From Leptospira johnsonii (GTDB taxonomy: Bacteria; Spirochaetota; Leptospiria; Leptospirales; Leptospiraceae), in NCBI RefSeq assembly GCF_003112675.1, contig NZ_BFAY01000013.1, forward strand, positions 1 to 36,091: a stretch of DNA of 36,091 bases. Reading direction: 5' to 3'. How positions within the stretch are numbered: the stretch's first letter is position 1; the number at the start of each line of letters is the position of its first letter. Shown in pieces: positions 1 to 5,979 of the stretch. A model generated the notes under the pieces. The model worked only from the letters and a program-made list of their open reading frames with translations, ran no database searches and was not told the origin of the DNA. Position numbers and translations under genes: made by a program.

Positions 1-136
1 TTGTTTTAGGATAAACTTCTGTTCTTAATACCCCTGGGCTTGGGTTATAAATAAAACATGCGCCTTCTTCTATGAGCAACGACCCGAAAACTAATTCAGC
101 GTTATGATTTACAGCTCTAAACTTAATCTCTCTCAT
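1..136 (-). CDS. YopX-family protein, N-terminal part (cut by the window edge)
   Basis: Reads MREIKFRAVNHNAELVFGSL and on to the edge. MREIKFRA is the usual start of YopX-family phage proteins (small proteins of unknown role, common in phage replication and recombination regions). The ORF runs off base 1 in frame with one base left over, and that base plus the last two bases of the window restores an Ile codon leading into GQYTGLKDKNGREIYEGD at 36089. The start ATG at 136 overlaps the stop of the upstream gene as TAATG. The complete protein across the junction would be 147 residues, normal for the family. Confidence 0.85.
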   Translation of the reverse strand, partial: MREIKFRAVNHNAELVFGSLLIEEGACFIYNPSPGVLRTEVYPKT

Positions 137-357
137 TAATAATACACATCCTCTTTATATTTTAAGCCATCGAAATAGGGAGTTTCTCTAAATGTGATTG
201 AATGGCCATAATGCTTTCGTATAAATTCCTTAAATTTCTCCATACATCTATCATCGCTTTTGTAAAAATTAACAGTATCAGTCCGATCATAAGAACCTTG
301 GCTAGTCCAAATATACTCCTCACAATCCTCACATCCAAACCCGTATGTTTCACTCAT
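136..357 (-). CDS. Small phage protein with CxxC pair
   Basis: 73 residues, beginning MSETYGFGCEDCEEYIWTS. The C9-x2-C12 pair near the N-terminus could bind zinc, but no second Cys pair is present (only C38), so a complete zinc ribbon is not supported. Acidic and aromatic-rich. The start overlaps the RusA stop as ATGA, and its stop overlaps the YopX start as TAATG, so the three are translationally linked. Function unknown; its place between a resolvase and YopX suggests an accessory DNA-metabolism or takeover role, which is only inference. Confidence 0.7.
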   Translation of the reverse strand: MSETYGFGCEDCEEYIWTSQGSYDRTDTVNFYKSDDRCMEKFKEFIRKHYGHSITFRETPYFDGLKYKEDVYY

Positions 358-707
358 ATAATCTCCACACTCAACTTTCTAACCTGTCTGTCGTTCTCAT
401 AAACTACACCCTGAAGTGCGTCTAAGATTATCTTTATGTAGGCGTCTATGTCGGCGCGAGTTTTTCCCATTAAGATTCTTACACCAACTGGCAAACCTTT
501 TATACGCTTTCTTTTGCCCCATTTCCATTGCGCTTCTTTTCTGATCGCTTCCTTGGCCTTTCGGTATTCATTACTCAAAATAAGAACTGTTTTCCCTTTT
601 ATCTTTGAAGTTAAATATCGTTTGTTTATAGAAACCGGCTTTGTCTTTAATTCTATTTCCCAAACATACTCCCAAACCGGATCTCTGACTTCAAAAACTA
701 TCCTCAA
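354..707 (-). CDS. rusA: RusA-family Holliday junction resolvase
   Basis: 117 residues, the normal RusA size (E. coli RusA is 120). RusA is a dimeric, Mg-dependent endonuclease that cuts four-way junctions symmetrically. The catalytic cluster is visible: D86 and D88 in RADIDAYIKIILDAL, K92 four residues after the second Asp (the spacing of D72 and K76 in E. coli RusA), and D106 in YENDRQV matching D91. It starts at a TTG (TTGA overlap with the upstream gene stop) with GGAG nine bases upstream. Sitting downstream of the ERF annealing protein, it likely resolves recombination intermediates made during replication so that concatemers can be packaged. Confidence 0.9.
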   Translation of the reverse strand: MRIVFEVRDPVWEYVWEIELKTKPVSINKRYLTSKIKGKTVLILSNEYRKAKEAIRKEAQWKWGKRKRIKGLPVGVRILMGKTRADIDAYIKIILDALQGVVYENDRQVRKLSVEII

Positions 708-832
708 AGATCATTCTCCAATTTAGCCAGCTTTTGCTTGTCTTCCCAGCTTAGCTTTTTGATCTCTCGTATTCTCTTTTTAGAGTAACCGTTGAAATAC
801 ATCCAGAGAGGAGAGCCTTTGAGATAAGTCAT
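704..832 (-). CDS. Very small basic protein
   Basis: 42 residues starting MTYLKGSPLWMYFNGYSKKR, Lys/Arg-rich in the middle. ATGA overlap with the gene upstream and TTGA overlap with RusA downstream make it a link in the coupled chain between ERF and RusA, which is the main reason to believe it. No family recognised. The SKKRIREIKKL segment could be a short DNA-contacting helix, but that is speculation. Confidence 0.65.
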   Translation of the reverse strand: MTYLKGSPLWMYFNGYSKKRIREIKKLSWEDKQKLAKLENDL

Positions 833-1023
833 ATCGTTTTATCTAACCATTCCATGATACATTTGCGGCTACAAAAATCTTTTACATATTTTATTTCTAT
901 ATTGCTACTTCTAAATCCATCCCAATGATCCGCGTTTAATGTATTTAAAAAATAATGTTCATGGTTAAGATTCATAATCTTTTCGCAATTATCACAAATA
1001 CATTGCTTGATTTCTTTTCTCAT
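829..1023 (-). CDS. Small zinc-binding protein
   Basis: 64 residues with two Cys pairs: CICDNCEK near the N-terminus (C10-x2-C13) and CSRKC near the C-terminus (C51-x3-C55), a layout typical of a small zinc finger. The start overlaps the ERF stop as TAATG and its stop overlaps the next start as ATGA. Probable nucleic-acid or protein adaptor in the recombination operon; no specific family recognised. Confidence 0.72.
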   Translation of the reverse strand: MRKEIKQCICDNCEKIMNLNHEHYFLNTLNADHWDGFRSSNIEIKYVKDFCSRKCIMEWLDKTI

Positions 1024-1709
1024 TAAAACGGATTCTCCTTATCAAACTTTTCCTTTTCTTCTGGAGTCATTCCTTCATAGTTAAGTGCGCGGAGTGATTC
1101 AACAGTATAGGCTGGAAGATTTGGGTTATTTTTGTATAGGTCAAAAGTTCCAGGGGGACATACATAATAATTATACCCGCCGATCTTAATCATTTCACAA
1201 CCAAATTCATCTCTGTATTTTTCTTTATCCTTAAAAGCAAAATATGAATCTTTCATTTCTTTAGTTGCTTCTGTTCCATATGGCCATTTAGATTTAGGAT
1301 ACTGTTTTATTTTTTTCTCTTCTTGTTGCTCAGGTTCCCCTAAATACCCATCAACATCCTCATCGATTGAAAGGTTCAAAATATTCGCCAAAAGATAACG
1401 TCTATAATAAGTAATATAAATCCCTGTTTTTTGTGCGTCAGGTTGCATTGGGATAAAAATGCTAGCCCTTTCTTCAGTTTCTCCTTCCTCATGAAAAACT
1501 ATACAATGCAAAATATTCCCGTCAGATTGCGCATCCATGCGATAAACTACTGAGAGCCCATTTTTATGTAAGATTGGCATTACCTTTTCTAAGATAGAAG
1601 GAAGATCGGCGTATTTATATTCTCGATTCCCCACCTGACCCTTAGAGCCTTTATTGATAACCGGAATCGCTTTTTGTGCTTCAATTAATGCTTTATGTAA
1701 GATGCTCAT
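1023..1709 (-). CDS. erf: ERF-family single-strand DNA annealing recombinase
   Basis: 228 residues. The first 125 match the ERF superfamily pattern: an N-terminal helix (LIEAQKAIPVINKGSKGQ), then NREYKYADLPSILEKVMPIL, the family signature YKYADL-x-x-I, followed by NGLSVVYR and a beta region containing GIYITYYRRYLLANILNL. P22 Erf and relatives form rings that anneal complementary single strands and circularise or recombine phage genomes. The charged C-terminal tail (about 140-228) is variable in the family and probably mediates protein contacts. ATGA overlap with the gene upstream and TAATG with the one downstream. With RusA it forms the phage recombination module. Confidence 0.88.
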   Translation of the reverse strand: MSILHKALIEAQKAIPVINKGSKGQVGNREYKYADLPSILEKVMPILHKNGLSVVYRMDAQSDGNILHCIVFHEEGETEERASIFIPMQPDAQKTGIYITYYRRYLLANILNLSIDEDVDGYLGEPEQQEEKKIKQYPKSKWPYGTEATKEMKDSYFAFKDKEKYRDEFGCEMIKIGGYNYYVCPPGTFDLYKNNPNLPAYTVESLRALNYEGMTPEEKEKFDKENPF

Positions 1710-2092
1710 GCTTGCCCGTAATCTCCCTTAGTTTTCTTAAGTGCTGCCAATTCTGCCCTTAGCCCCTCATTCTCTTTGAGAAGCTTAGCGTATTCGAAAT
1801 CTTGGGTTTTCATTATGAGCTTGAATCGAGTGCGCTCTTTCCATAATGCCCAAATAATCCCCCTTGCCCTTTCAGACGCCGGCTTAGATGCTTTTCTTTG
1901 GCGAACTATTTTTGCAAACGCATCTTCATGGATTTTATTATATTGTTTATCTACAAGTTGATCTAAGGCGCGCTTTTGTTGGTCTATACCAAGTCTTTCT
2001 TTTTCTTTCTCAAAATCCAAACCGTTTATTTCACAGTGGAATTTTCCAGAATACCAATCTTTATATGATACTAATTTCCCAAATGCGCTCAT
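1706..2092 (-). CDS. Hypothetical protein with C-terminal coiled coil
   Basis: 128 residues from ATG at 2092, which overlaps the upstream stop as ATGA and has AGGTGGAG just upstream; an in-frame GTG nine bases earlier lacks a ribosome site. The C-terminal 35 residues (YAKLLKENEGLRAELAALKK) form heptads typical of a coiled coil; the middle is rich in Lys/Arg. The stop overlaps the ERF start. Possibly a partner or regulator of ERF, judging only by this coupling. Confidence 0.7.
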   Translation of the reverse strand: MSAFGKLVSYKDWYSGKFHCEINGLDFEKEKERLGIDQQKRALDQLVDKQYNKIHEDAFAKIVRQRKASKPASERARGIIWALWKERTRFKLIMKTQDFEYAKLLKENEGLRAELAALKKTKGDYGQA

Positions 2093-2229
2093 TTTCTCCA
2101 CCTATCAATAATAGACACTGTTAACTTTCTAAGCCTCACCTGAACGCAGCCTCTGCACATACCGTATTGATACATTATAGAACGGATGCCACAGGAAGAG
2201 CAGTAGTTGGTTTCCTTAAGTTCATGCAT
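2089..2229 (-). CDS. Zinc-ribbon microprotein
   Basis: 46 residues from ATG at 2229 (the frame is open 21 codons further up, but that part overlaps the previous gene heavily). Two CxxC knuckles, CSSC and CRGC, about 15 residues apart, followed by a basic tail VRLRKL and DRWRK: a minimal zinc ribbon. Starts eight bases before the upstream stop and ends in an ATGA overlap. Could bind nucleic acid; no specific function recognised. Confidence 0.65.
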   Translation of the reverse strand: MHELKETNYCSSCGIRSIMYQYGMCRGCVQVRLRKLTVSIIDRWRK

Positions 2230-2398
2230 ACCAAAAGCCCTTGCAATTATTGCGATAAATTTTAGCCAATTCGGCTGCACCATTTTGTTCAATAAAATCC
2301 GCCACCAAATTGTCTACGTAGATATGAAGCATTTCCGTATCGCCACCATATTCTTCGATTAAACCCTTAAACTTAGCGATTGCTTCCTGCTCGTTCAT
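2222..2398 (-). CDS. Small acidic hypothetical protein
   Basis: 58 residues starting MNEQEAIAKFKGLIEEYGGD, mostly helical in character, ending in KGFWYA. ATG overlaps the upstream stop as ATGA. No recognised family. Part of the chain of small genes between promoter 2702-2729 and ERF. Confidence 0.65.
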   Translation of the reverse strand: MNEQEAIAKFKGLIEEYGGDTEMLHIYVDNLVADFIEQNGAAELAKIYRNNCKGFWYA

Positions 2399-2562
2399 TT
2401 TGCCCTCTTCTCAAATCTCTCTGCTGCATCTTCCATAGCAGCGTCTATCACAGCACGTTCTTTTGCTTCGTCTTTTACTACCCTATTTCTAGCTTTGAGT
2501 AACCTTTCTAGAACGGAAACAGTGACTCGGGTAACTTTTGTTTTCTCTTTTTTATTCTTCAA
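2395..2562 (-). CDS. Small highly charged protein, possible DNA-binding protein
   Basis: 55 residues, TTG start at 2562 with a strong AAGGAG ribosome site. Lys/Arg-rich N-terminus (KNKKEKTKVTRVTVSVLERL) then a charged helix with KARNRVVKDEAKERAVIDAA. The TRVTVSVLERLLKAR segment is reminiscent of a ribbon-helix-helix strand plus helix, but the protein is too short for certainty. First well-supported gene after promoter 2702-2729 and its leader ORF, a place where regulators are common. ATGA overlap downstream. Confidence 0.65.
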   Translation of the reverse strand: MKNKKEKTKVTRVTVSVLERLLKARNRVVKDEAKERAVIDAAMEDAAERFEKRAK

Positions 2563-2580
2563 GATTACTCCTTATAATTA

Positions 2581-2601
2581 CAAAACCGAATGCCCATCGG
2601 T
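2581..2601 (-). terminator. Weak terminator-like hairpin (attenuator candidate)
   Basis: On the minus strand ACCGA, a 7-base loop and TCGGT are followed by TTTTG. The stem is only 5 bp and the U-run short, so it would at most attenuate. It lies between the tiny leader ORF (2614-2694) and the first real gene of the recombination operon, the classic position of an attenuator. Confidence 0.3.
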
Positions 2602-2613
2602 AAACCGGGTTGG

Positions 2614-2694
2614 TTACTCAAATGCTGGGGATCTATCGTGAATGGCCGTGTCACATTCCTTTGGACTCAATACCCGGGCTCCAGCTTCTTTCAT
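2614..2694 (-). CDS. Tiny leader ORF, probably leaderless
   Basis: 26 codons: MKEAGARVLSPKECDTAIHD then RSPAFE and stop. The ATG lies 7 bases after the -10 of promoter 2702-2729, at the expected transcription start, so an mRNA would begin at or next to the start codon without a ribosome site. It may be a leader peptide controlling the weak hairpin at 2581-2601, or a chance ORF. No homology recognised. Confidence 0.35.
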   Translation of the reverse strand: MKEAGARVLSPKECDTAIHDRSPAFE

Positions 2695-2701
2695 CTCTGT
2701 A

Positions 2702-2729
2702 ACTATACTTTTATAAAATATTTTGTCAA
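2702..2729 (-). promoter_or_regulatory. Sigma70-type promoter for the recombination operon
   Basis: Minus strand TTGACA (2729-2724), 16-base AT-rich spacer, TATAGT (2707-2702). Perfect -35 and 5/6 -10. It lies after the 50-residue membrane protein that ends the replication block and drives genes toward ERF, RusA and YopX. An element repeated at the 13428-13456 promoter lies directly upstream. Confidence 0.7.
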
Positions 2730-2738
2730 TACTATTTT

Positions 2739-2752
2739 GTTACTATTGTTAC
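2739..2752 (-). promoter_or_regulatory. Operator-like element upstream of -35
   Basis: GTAACAATAGTAAC on the minus strand, nine bases upstream of TTGACA. The same 14-mer with one change (GTAACAATAGTTAC) lies at 13467-13480, ten bases upstream of another TTGACA. The flanks match too: both continue AAAATAGTATTGACA or a form one base longer. Position upstream of -35 suggests activator binding or an UP-like element. Confidence 0.55.
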
Positions 2753-2768
2753 GTTTTATTAGGAGGAT

Positions 2769-2921
2769 CTAAAAGTAGTTGCCAATCCATGCTATACTCC
2801 AAGAAATAATCATGTATATAATAATACCGGTAATAAAACCAGAGGCATATTGTGTTAATTTAGTATTATCTTCAAATCCTCTTTGATATGCTTTGTTTAA
2901 TTCTCTTTGCCAGTCAGTCAT
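2769..2921 (-). CDS. Small single-pass membrane protein
   Basis: 50 residues. A soluble N-terminus of about 27 residues (MTDWQRELNKAYQRGFED and on) is followed by one hydrophobic segment, FITGIIIYMIISWSIAWIG, ending almost at the C-terminus. GGAGAA ribosome site; start overlaps the upstream stop by eight bases. Last gene before promoter 2702-2729. Function unknown. Confidence 0.68.
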   Translation of the reverse strand: MTDWQRELNKAYQRGFEDNTKLTQYASGFITGIIIYMIISWSIAWIGNYF

Positions 2922-3087
2922 TGTCTATTCTCCTAATTTCGTCCGCAATCTCTCTCAATAATTCCGCTGTCTTTGGTGCAGCGGTTTTTTCATGTAGATA
3001 CGCATGCTTTAATACTATCTTAGCAGCGCGTTCTGTTCCTCTTAGGAATTCTTGGATTTGAAGAAGTTTTTGTTCTTTGTCTTCCAT
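2914..3087 (-). CDS. Small helical hypothetical protein
   Basis: 57 residues, MEDKEQKLLQIQEFLRGTER and on, entirely charged and helical in character. ATG at 3087 overlaps the stop of the helicase loader as TAATG, so it is probably co-translated with it. No family recognised; possibly an accessory to the loader. Confidence 0.65.
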   Translation of the reverse strand: MEDKEQKLLQIQEFLRGTERAAKIVLKHAYLHEKTAAPKTAELLREIADEIRRIDND

Positions 3088-3959
3088 TATCCTACCCTCT
3101 TAATTTCCTTAAATGTCTCATTAATTCTTCTCCAATACTCAGCGGCCGCGTCGTTCTTTAATCCAGGGAGTGTTTCGTCTGGAGATTTGTTCCCAGCACC
3201 TTGAACAACTATCGTATTTCCTCTTTGGTAAATGTAATCCAGAAACGCCCACATATTGCGAGCAGCCCGGTTGGATTTATCTCTTTCGGTCCCATCCCCA
3301 AGGTCTTTCCAAACCTCATTTCGGAACATTTCGTCTATGAATAGAAAATCTACCCCGTTCAATTGTTTAAGCCACGATTCAAAGTTTTCGTCGTGGTCCA
3401 TAATATCGCGGATTCTGCTTTCAGTTACGAATATTATTCCATCCGTGCTCTTGCGCTTTTTGATTAGGCGGTTATAGTTCAACATTAAAAGCGGTGTTTT
3501 ACCTCGACCAGTTGGGCCTATAACTAAGAACGATTTCATGCTCTCTTCTTTTGCTATCTCTACAATATCAGGGTGAATCTTTCCTTCTTTTGCAAGCCTG
3601 CTAAATACAGCGCCGGTTACTGCTTCACTACGAGACTTTTGGTAATACGCTTCCATTTCATCTTTCACACAAAGGCACTGTTCTAGTTTTGCCGCCCAGT
3701 TTGCAGCCGCGTCTTGCTCCAATCTCCATTCTCTTTTCCAAGAAATGTATTCTGGGAGGTTCTTGTCTACATTAGCGAAGTGATCCATGTATTTCAAAAG
3801 GTTATCATCGCCGCCGGTTATTTTATCAGAAAGAATCTTAAATGCCGCATCTGATTTTTGAAACAGCCGTTTATATTCTTCCTCTGAGATTATCCTTCCT
3901 TTTGTATCAGAATAAACAAGATGGCGCTTGGTGTCTTTGCAGGTTTGGCAGGAGATCAT
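3087..3959 (-). CDS. DnaC/IstB-type AAA+ helicase loader
   Basis: 290 residues. AAA+ core in the C-terminal half: Walker A GPTGRGKT at 148-155 and Walker B DFLFIDE at 204-210. The preceding region (about 70-140) is the helical linker seen in DnaC-like loaders. The N-terminus has a C4-x2-C7 pair with further Cys at 95 and 97, possibly a zinc-stabilised helicase-binding domain. Such proteins use ATP to place the replicative helicase at the origin. It is encoded after the O-like initiator, the usual initiator-plus-loader pair of phages that borrow the host polymerase and helicase. ATGA overlap upstream, TAATG downstream. Confidence 0.85.
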   Translation of the reverse strand: MISCQTCKDTKRHLVYSDTKGRIISEEEYKRLFQKSDAAFKILSDKITGGDDNLLKYMDHFANVDKNLPEYISWKREWRLEQDAAANWAAKLEQCLCVKDEMEAYYQKSRSEAVTGAVFSRLAKEGKIHPDIVEIAKEESMKSFLVIGPTGRGKTPLLMLNYNRLIKKRKSTDGIIFVTESRIRDIMDHDENFESWLKQLNGVDFLFIDEMFRNEVWKDLGDGTERDKSNRAARNMWAFLDYIYQRGNTIVVQGAGNKSPDETLPGLKNDAAAEYWRRINETFKEIKRVG

Positions 3960-4342
3960 TTTTTTTCTATTACTTCAAAAGGGCCGTGCATACAAAATAG
4001 AGTAATCTTTCTTTCGATTCTACATTTTAAATAAGCTCTATATTCATCCCAAAAATTAGGATCACAAGAAAGCATCAAATATTCATACAAGGCATCCAAA
4101 TGTTTAAAAATTAAATCCATTTCATCTCTATCTATTTCAACAACCTGTTTATAATCTAAATTATTATCATTTATAATTCTAATTTTTGGATCTTCAGGTA
4201 AAGAACGAATCAAAGCTTTATAATCTTCAACTTGCTTTCTTCTTCTGTTTATCGTTCTATTTATATCAGATTTAGCATAAAAATTTACTGTAAAAAGTAC
4301 AATTACAACTATTGCTATATTGATTAAAATTAATCCTCCCAT
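3956..4342 (-). CDS. Membrane-anchored hypothetical protein
   Basis: 128 residues. N-terminal transmembrane helix at about 3-20 (GLILINIAIVVIVLFTVNF), then a basic stretch RTINRRRKQ and a long soluble domain, presumably cytoplasmic by the positive-inside rule. Lies between the replication initiator and the helicase loader, six bases after the initiator stop, and overlaps the loader start as ATGA. It could tether replication to the membrane; that is inference from position only. Confidence 0.7.
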   Translation of the reverse strand: MGGLILINIAIVVIVLFTVNFYAKSDINRTINRRRKQVEDYKALIRSLPEDPKIRIINDNNLDYKQVVEIDRDEMDLIFKHLDALYEYLMLSCDPNFWDEYRAYLKCRIERKITLFCMHGPFEVIEKK

Positions 4343-4348
4343 CTTCTC

Positions 4349-5455
4349 TCACCATCCTTCCGGCATAGGGCCGATAGCTATTCCTTTGTTTTCGTATTGT
4401 TTGATTTCGAGTTTGGGGGCTGAGTCCATTATATCGCTCATTACAAAGAGTCTATCTAAGACAGCGGTAGTTAATTGAGATGGTAAAATGGGAGTTGTTT
4501 CTGCATACTGCCCTTTCCCTTTTTTCAAATATGAAATAAATCTATCCACCATTAAATTCATAAATTTCTGTATAACAATTTGTTTTTCCAAAGTAGTCGT
4601 TGGTTTTGAAAAAGTTGTTCGCTCCTCAAGGATTGTCCACAATCGCTTCACTGCAAGAGTTTCCTTAGCCCCCCATTTAGGCATATACTTATCATCTTTT
4701 ACCTTTCGGAATTCTCTATGCTTTTTAAGGAAGTAATCAGATATTTCTTTATAGGGGATCTTTTCTTGTTTTGGTAGTGCCGCTTTTAATTGCTCTATTG
4801 CTTCTTTGCTACCTGATAATTTAACATCGTGGTTCATTTGTGCTTTTTCTGGTAAGCGTGTTATTTCAGGTGTTACATTACATTTCGGGCATTTTGGCGG
4901 ATAACACCACGAAGTCCCATGCTTTATTGGTTCTATATAACCACAGTTATTACATTTAGCGTTCCCGCCATCTCCTAATGGGTTTATCGGGTGCATGAAA
5001 CCAAGTGCCGCACTAGATGCGCTAGCATCTAAAGTCTTTTCCTCTCCTTTCTTTAAAGAAATGTCTTTATCTGTTGCTCTACCAGACAGAGGGGGGTTGC
5101 TCTGGTGGGAGGAGGGGGATACTTCTGGAGGACAGAGGGGGGTGTCTACAGGGATATCCCATACCACCGAATAGAGTTTGCTACCATCTGCCGCCGTCCC
5201 ATCTTCCTTGATTGCGCCTTTTGCAATGAGTGATTTTTTGGAACGATAAACTTGGCTATCAGATATACCTGTGTTTTTTACTATGAAGGATTGAGAGAAC
5301 CTTTGATCGGGAGTCTTAGTTAAACCGAGCATTCCAACAGTGCGCCGGAGCATTAAGACAAGAATCGTTATTTCAAATGTCGTGTAATCAGTGAGATTGT
5401 CTGCTATATGGTTTGGGAATTTGAACCAGTTTTCGGTAGGTGTTTGTATTGCCAT
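4349..5455 (-). CDS. O-like replication initiator (winged helix plus zinc ribbon)
   Basis: 368 residues from ATG at 5455, which has a GAGAGGA ribosome site seven bases upstream; the frame is open 14 codons further but those overlap the terminator hairpin. Residues 8-100 match the phage replication protein O / replisome organiser N-terminal winged helix: NWFKFPNHIADN, EITILVLMLRRTVGM, then SQSFIVKNTGISDSQVYRSK (recognition helix) and a LIAKGAIK wing. A zinc ribbon follows at 168-192 (CNNC and CPKC with another Cys between). A charged C-terminal domain from about 230 probably contacts the loader. The protein should bind the phage origin; lambdoid origins lie inside O, but I see no iterons here. 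Confidence 0.78.
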   Translation of the reverse strand: MAIQTPTENWFKFPNHIADNLTDYTTFEITILVLMLRRTVGMLGLTKTPDQRFSQSFIVKNTGISDSQVYRSKKSLIAKGAIKEDGTAADGSKLYSVVWDIPVDTPLCPPEVSPSSHQSNPPLSGRATDKDISLKKGEEKTLDASASSAALGFMHPINPLGDGGNAKCNNCGYIEPIKHGTSWCYPPKCPKCNVTPEITRLPEKAQMNHDVKLSGSKEAIEQLKAALPKQEKIPYKEISDYFLKKHREFRKVKDDKYMPKWGAKETLAVKRLWTILEERTTFSKPTTTLEKQIVIQKFMNLMVDRFISYLKKGKGQYAETTPILPSQLTTAVLDRLFVMSDIMDSAPKLEIKQYENKGIAIGPMPEGW

Positions 5456-5540
5456 TTGTCCTCTCTTTAGAGGAGCAGAAAATAAAAAAGGCCCCAAGTA
5501 GGCTCCGGAGAGAGAGTCCGGAAACCACTTTGAGCCTCAT
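5388..5540 (-). CDS. Leader ORF overlapping the attenuator and the initiator start
   Basis: 50 codons, MRLKVVSGLSLRSLLGAFFI continuing FCSSKERTNG, ending out of frame inside the initiator gene. It is translated, if at all, through the terminator hairpin at 5484-5537; its purine-rich ribosome site (GAGAGAGAG) is the loop of the upstream hairpin at 5544-5562. The LGAFFIFCSS segment is repeated, in frame, at the end of the 7099-7275 ORF because the underlying 30-bp DNA is duplicated. Likely a regulatory leader peptide rather than a stable protein; the hydrophobic part plus Cys could also be a lipoprotein-like signal. Confidence 0.4.
   Translation of the reverse strand: MRLKVVSGLSLRSLLGAFFIFCSSKERTNGNTNTYRKLVQIPKPYSRQSH
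5469..5498. repeat. 30-bp repeat, copy 1
   Basis: Plus strand AGAGGAGCAGAAAATAAAAA then AGGCCCCAAG; the copy at 7126-7155 differs at one base. On the minus strand it forms the second arm and U-run of the terminator before the replication initiator and ends close to that gene's ribosome site. Confidence 0.9.
5484..5537 (-). terminator. Terminator/attenuator before the replication initiator
   Basis: Minus strand arm AGGCTCAAAGTGG (5537-5525) can pair with CCTACTTGGGGCCT (5502-5489), allowing GU pairs and two small bulges, and is followed by TTTTTTATTTT. The apical part holds a second, perfect hairpin (5504-5522). Strong rho-independent terminator geometry, lying after promoter 5642-5670 and 30 bases before the initiator start, so it should regulate read-through into the replication genes rather than end an operon. 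Confidence 0.7.
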
Positions 5541-5562
5541 TTACTTACTCTCTCTCAGTAAG
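5504..5562 (-). promoter_or_regulatory. Pair of hairpins with perfectly complementary loops
   Basis: Two adjacent 19-base hairpins in the leader RNA: CTTACT-GAGAGAG-AGTAAG (5562-5544) and TCCGGA-CTCTCTC-TCCGGA (5522-5504). Each has a perfect 6-bp stem and 7-base loop, and the loops are exact complements; complementarity extends to 10 bases (GAGAGAGAGT with ACTCTCTCTC). They could kiss, or rearrange so that the second hairpin, the apex of the terminator, is opened. The first loop also holds the likely ribosome site of the 5388-5540 ORF. Confidence 0.6.
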
Positions 5563-5641
5563 TTTGCCAGAGCTTATTTTATATCGCGTCTGGTCAACGA
5601 TACCATACTAATAGGAAATCCCTCAGGATTTACAGAAAGTA

Positions 5642-5670
5642 TTCTTATGTCCCATCTATTATAATGTCAA
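5642..5670 (-). promoter_or_regulatory. Promoter of the replication block
   Basis: Minus strand TTGACA (5670-5665), 17-base spacer, TAAGAA (5647-5642; weaker -10, AAGAAT in the next register). It overlaps the last codons of the gene at 5659-5979. The transcript would carry about 180 bases of leader with the hairpin pair and terminator before the initiator. No gene longer than the leader ORF lies between 5456 and 5658. Confidence 0.5.
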
Positions 5671-5979
5671 GGAGAATTTGGGTGTTTTTTGAGGTTCCTT
5701 TATGATTTTATTTCTTCTTTGTTCAGTTATTGATTTTTCTATTTCTATGAATCTAGATTTTCTTTTTATATTATAATGATCTGATAGCAATTTTCCTATT
5801 GATGCACCACATGAACATATAAACTGTGCCGCTCCAGTTGGGTTAAGTTCAGAAATTCGCACAAGCTCTAAATTGCAACATGGGGATCTTAATTCAGAAA
5901 TCACTGTGTAGGATTTACCAAATTTAACTTTATTACGCTGATTATTCTGGCCGCTATCATCTATGCAAAAAACTCTCAC
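5659..5979 (-). CDS. Small Cys-containing phage protein
   Basis: 106 residues, GTG start in a GTGA overlap with the upstream stop. N-terminus MRVFCIDDSGQ then KFGKSYTVI resembles a widespread type of small phage/bacterial protein (C-I-D near the start, then G-K-x-Y-x-V). Cys pairs C34-C35 and C55-x-C57 may bind metal. Basic C-terminus. Function unknown. Confidence 0.68.
   Translation of the reverse strand: MRVFCIDDSGQNNQRNKVKFGKSYTVISELRSPCCNLELVRISELNPTGAAQFICSCGASIGKLLSDHYNIKRKSRFIEIEKSITEQRRNKIIKEPQKTPKFSLTL

Noticed and set aside
4349..5455. Replication origin with iterons inside the initiator gene
   Set aside because: Expected by analogy with lambda O, but no series of direct repeats or AT-rich run stands out here; an origin elsewhere cannot be excluded.
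5480..5497. Longer initiator start at 5497
   Set aside because: It would place the start inside the terminator arm and U-run and has no ribosome site; ATG at 5455 has GAGAGGA at the right distance.
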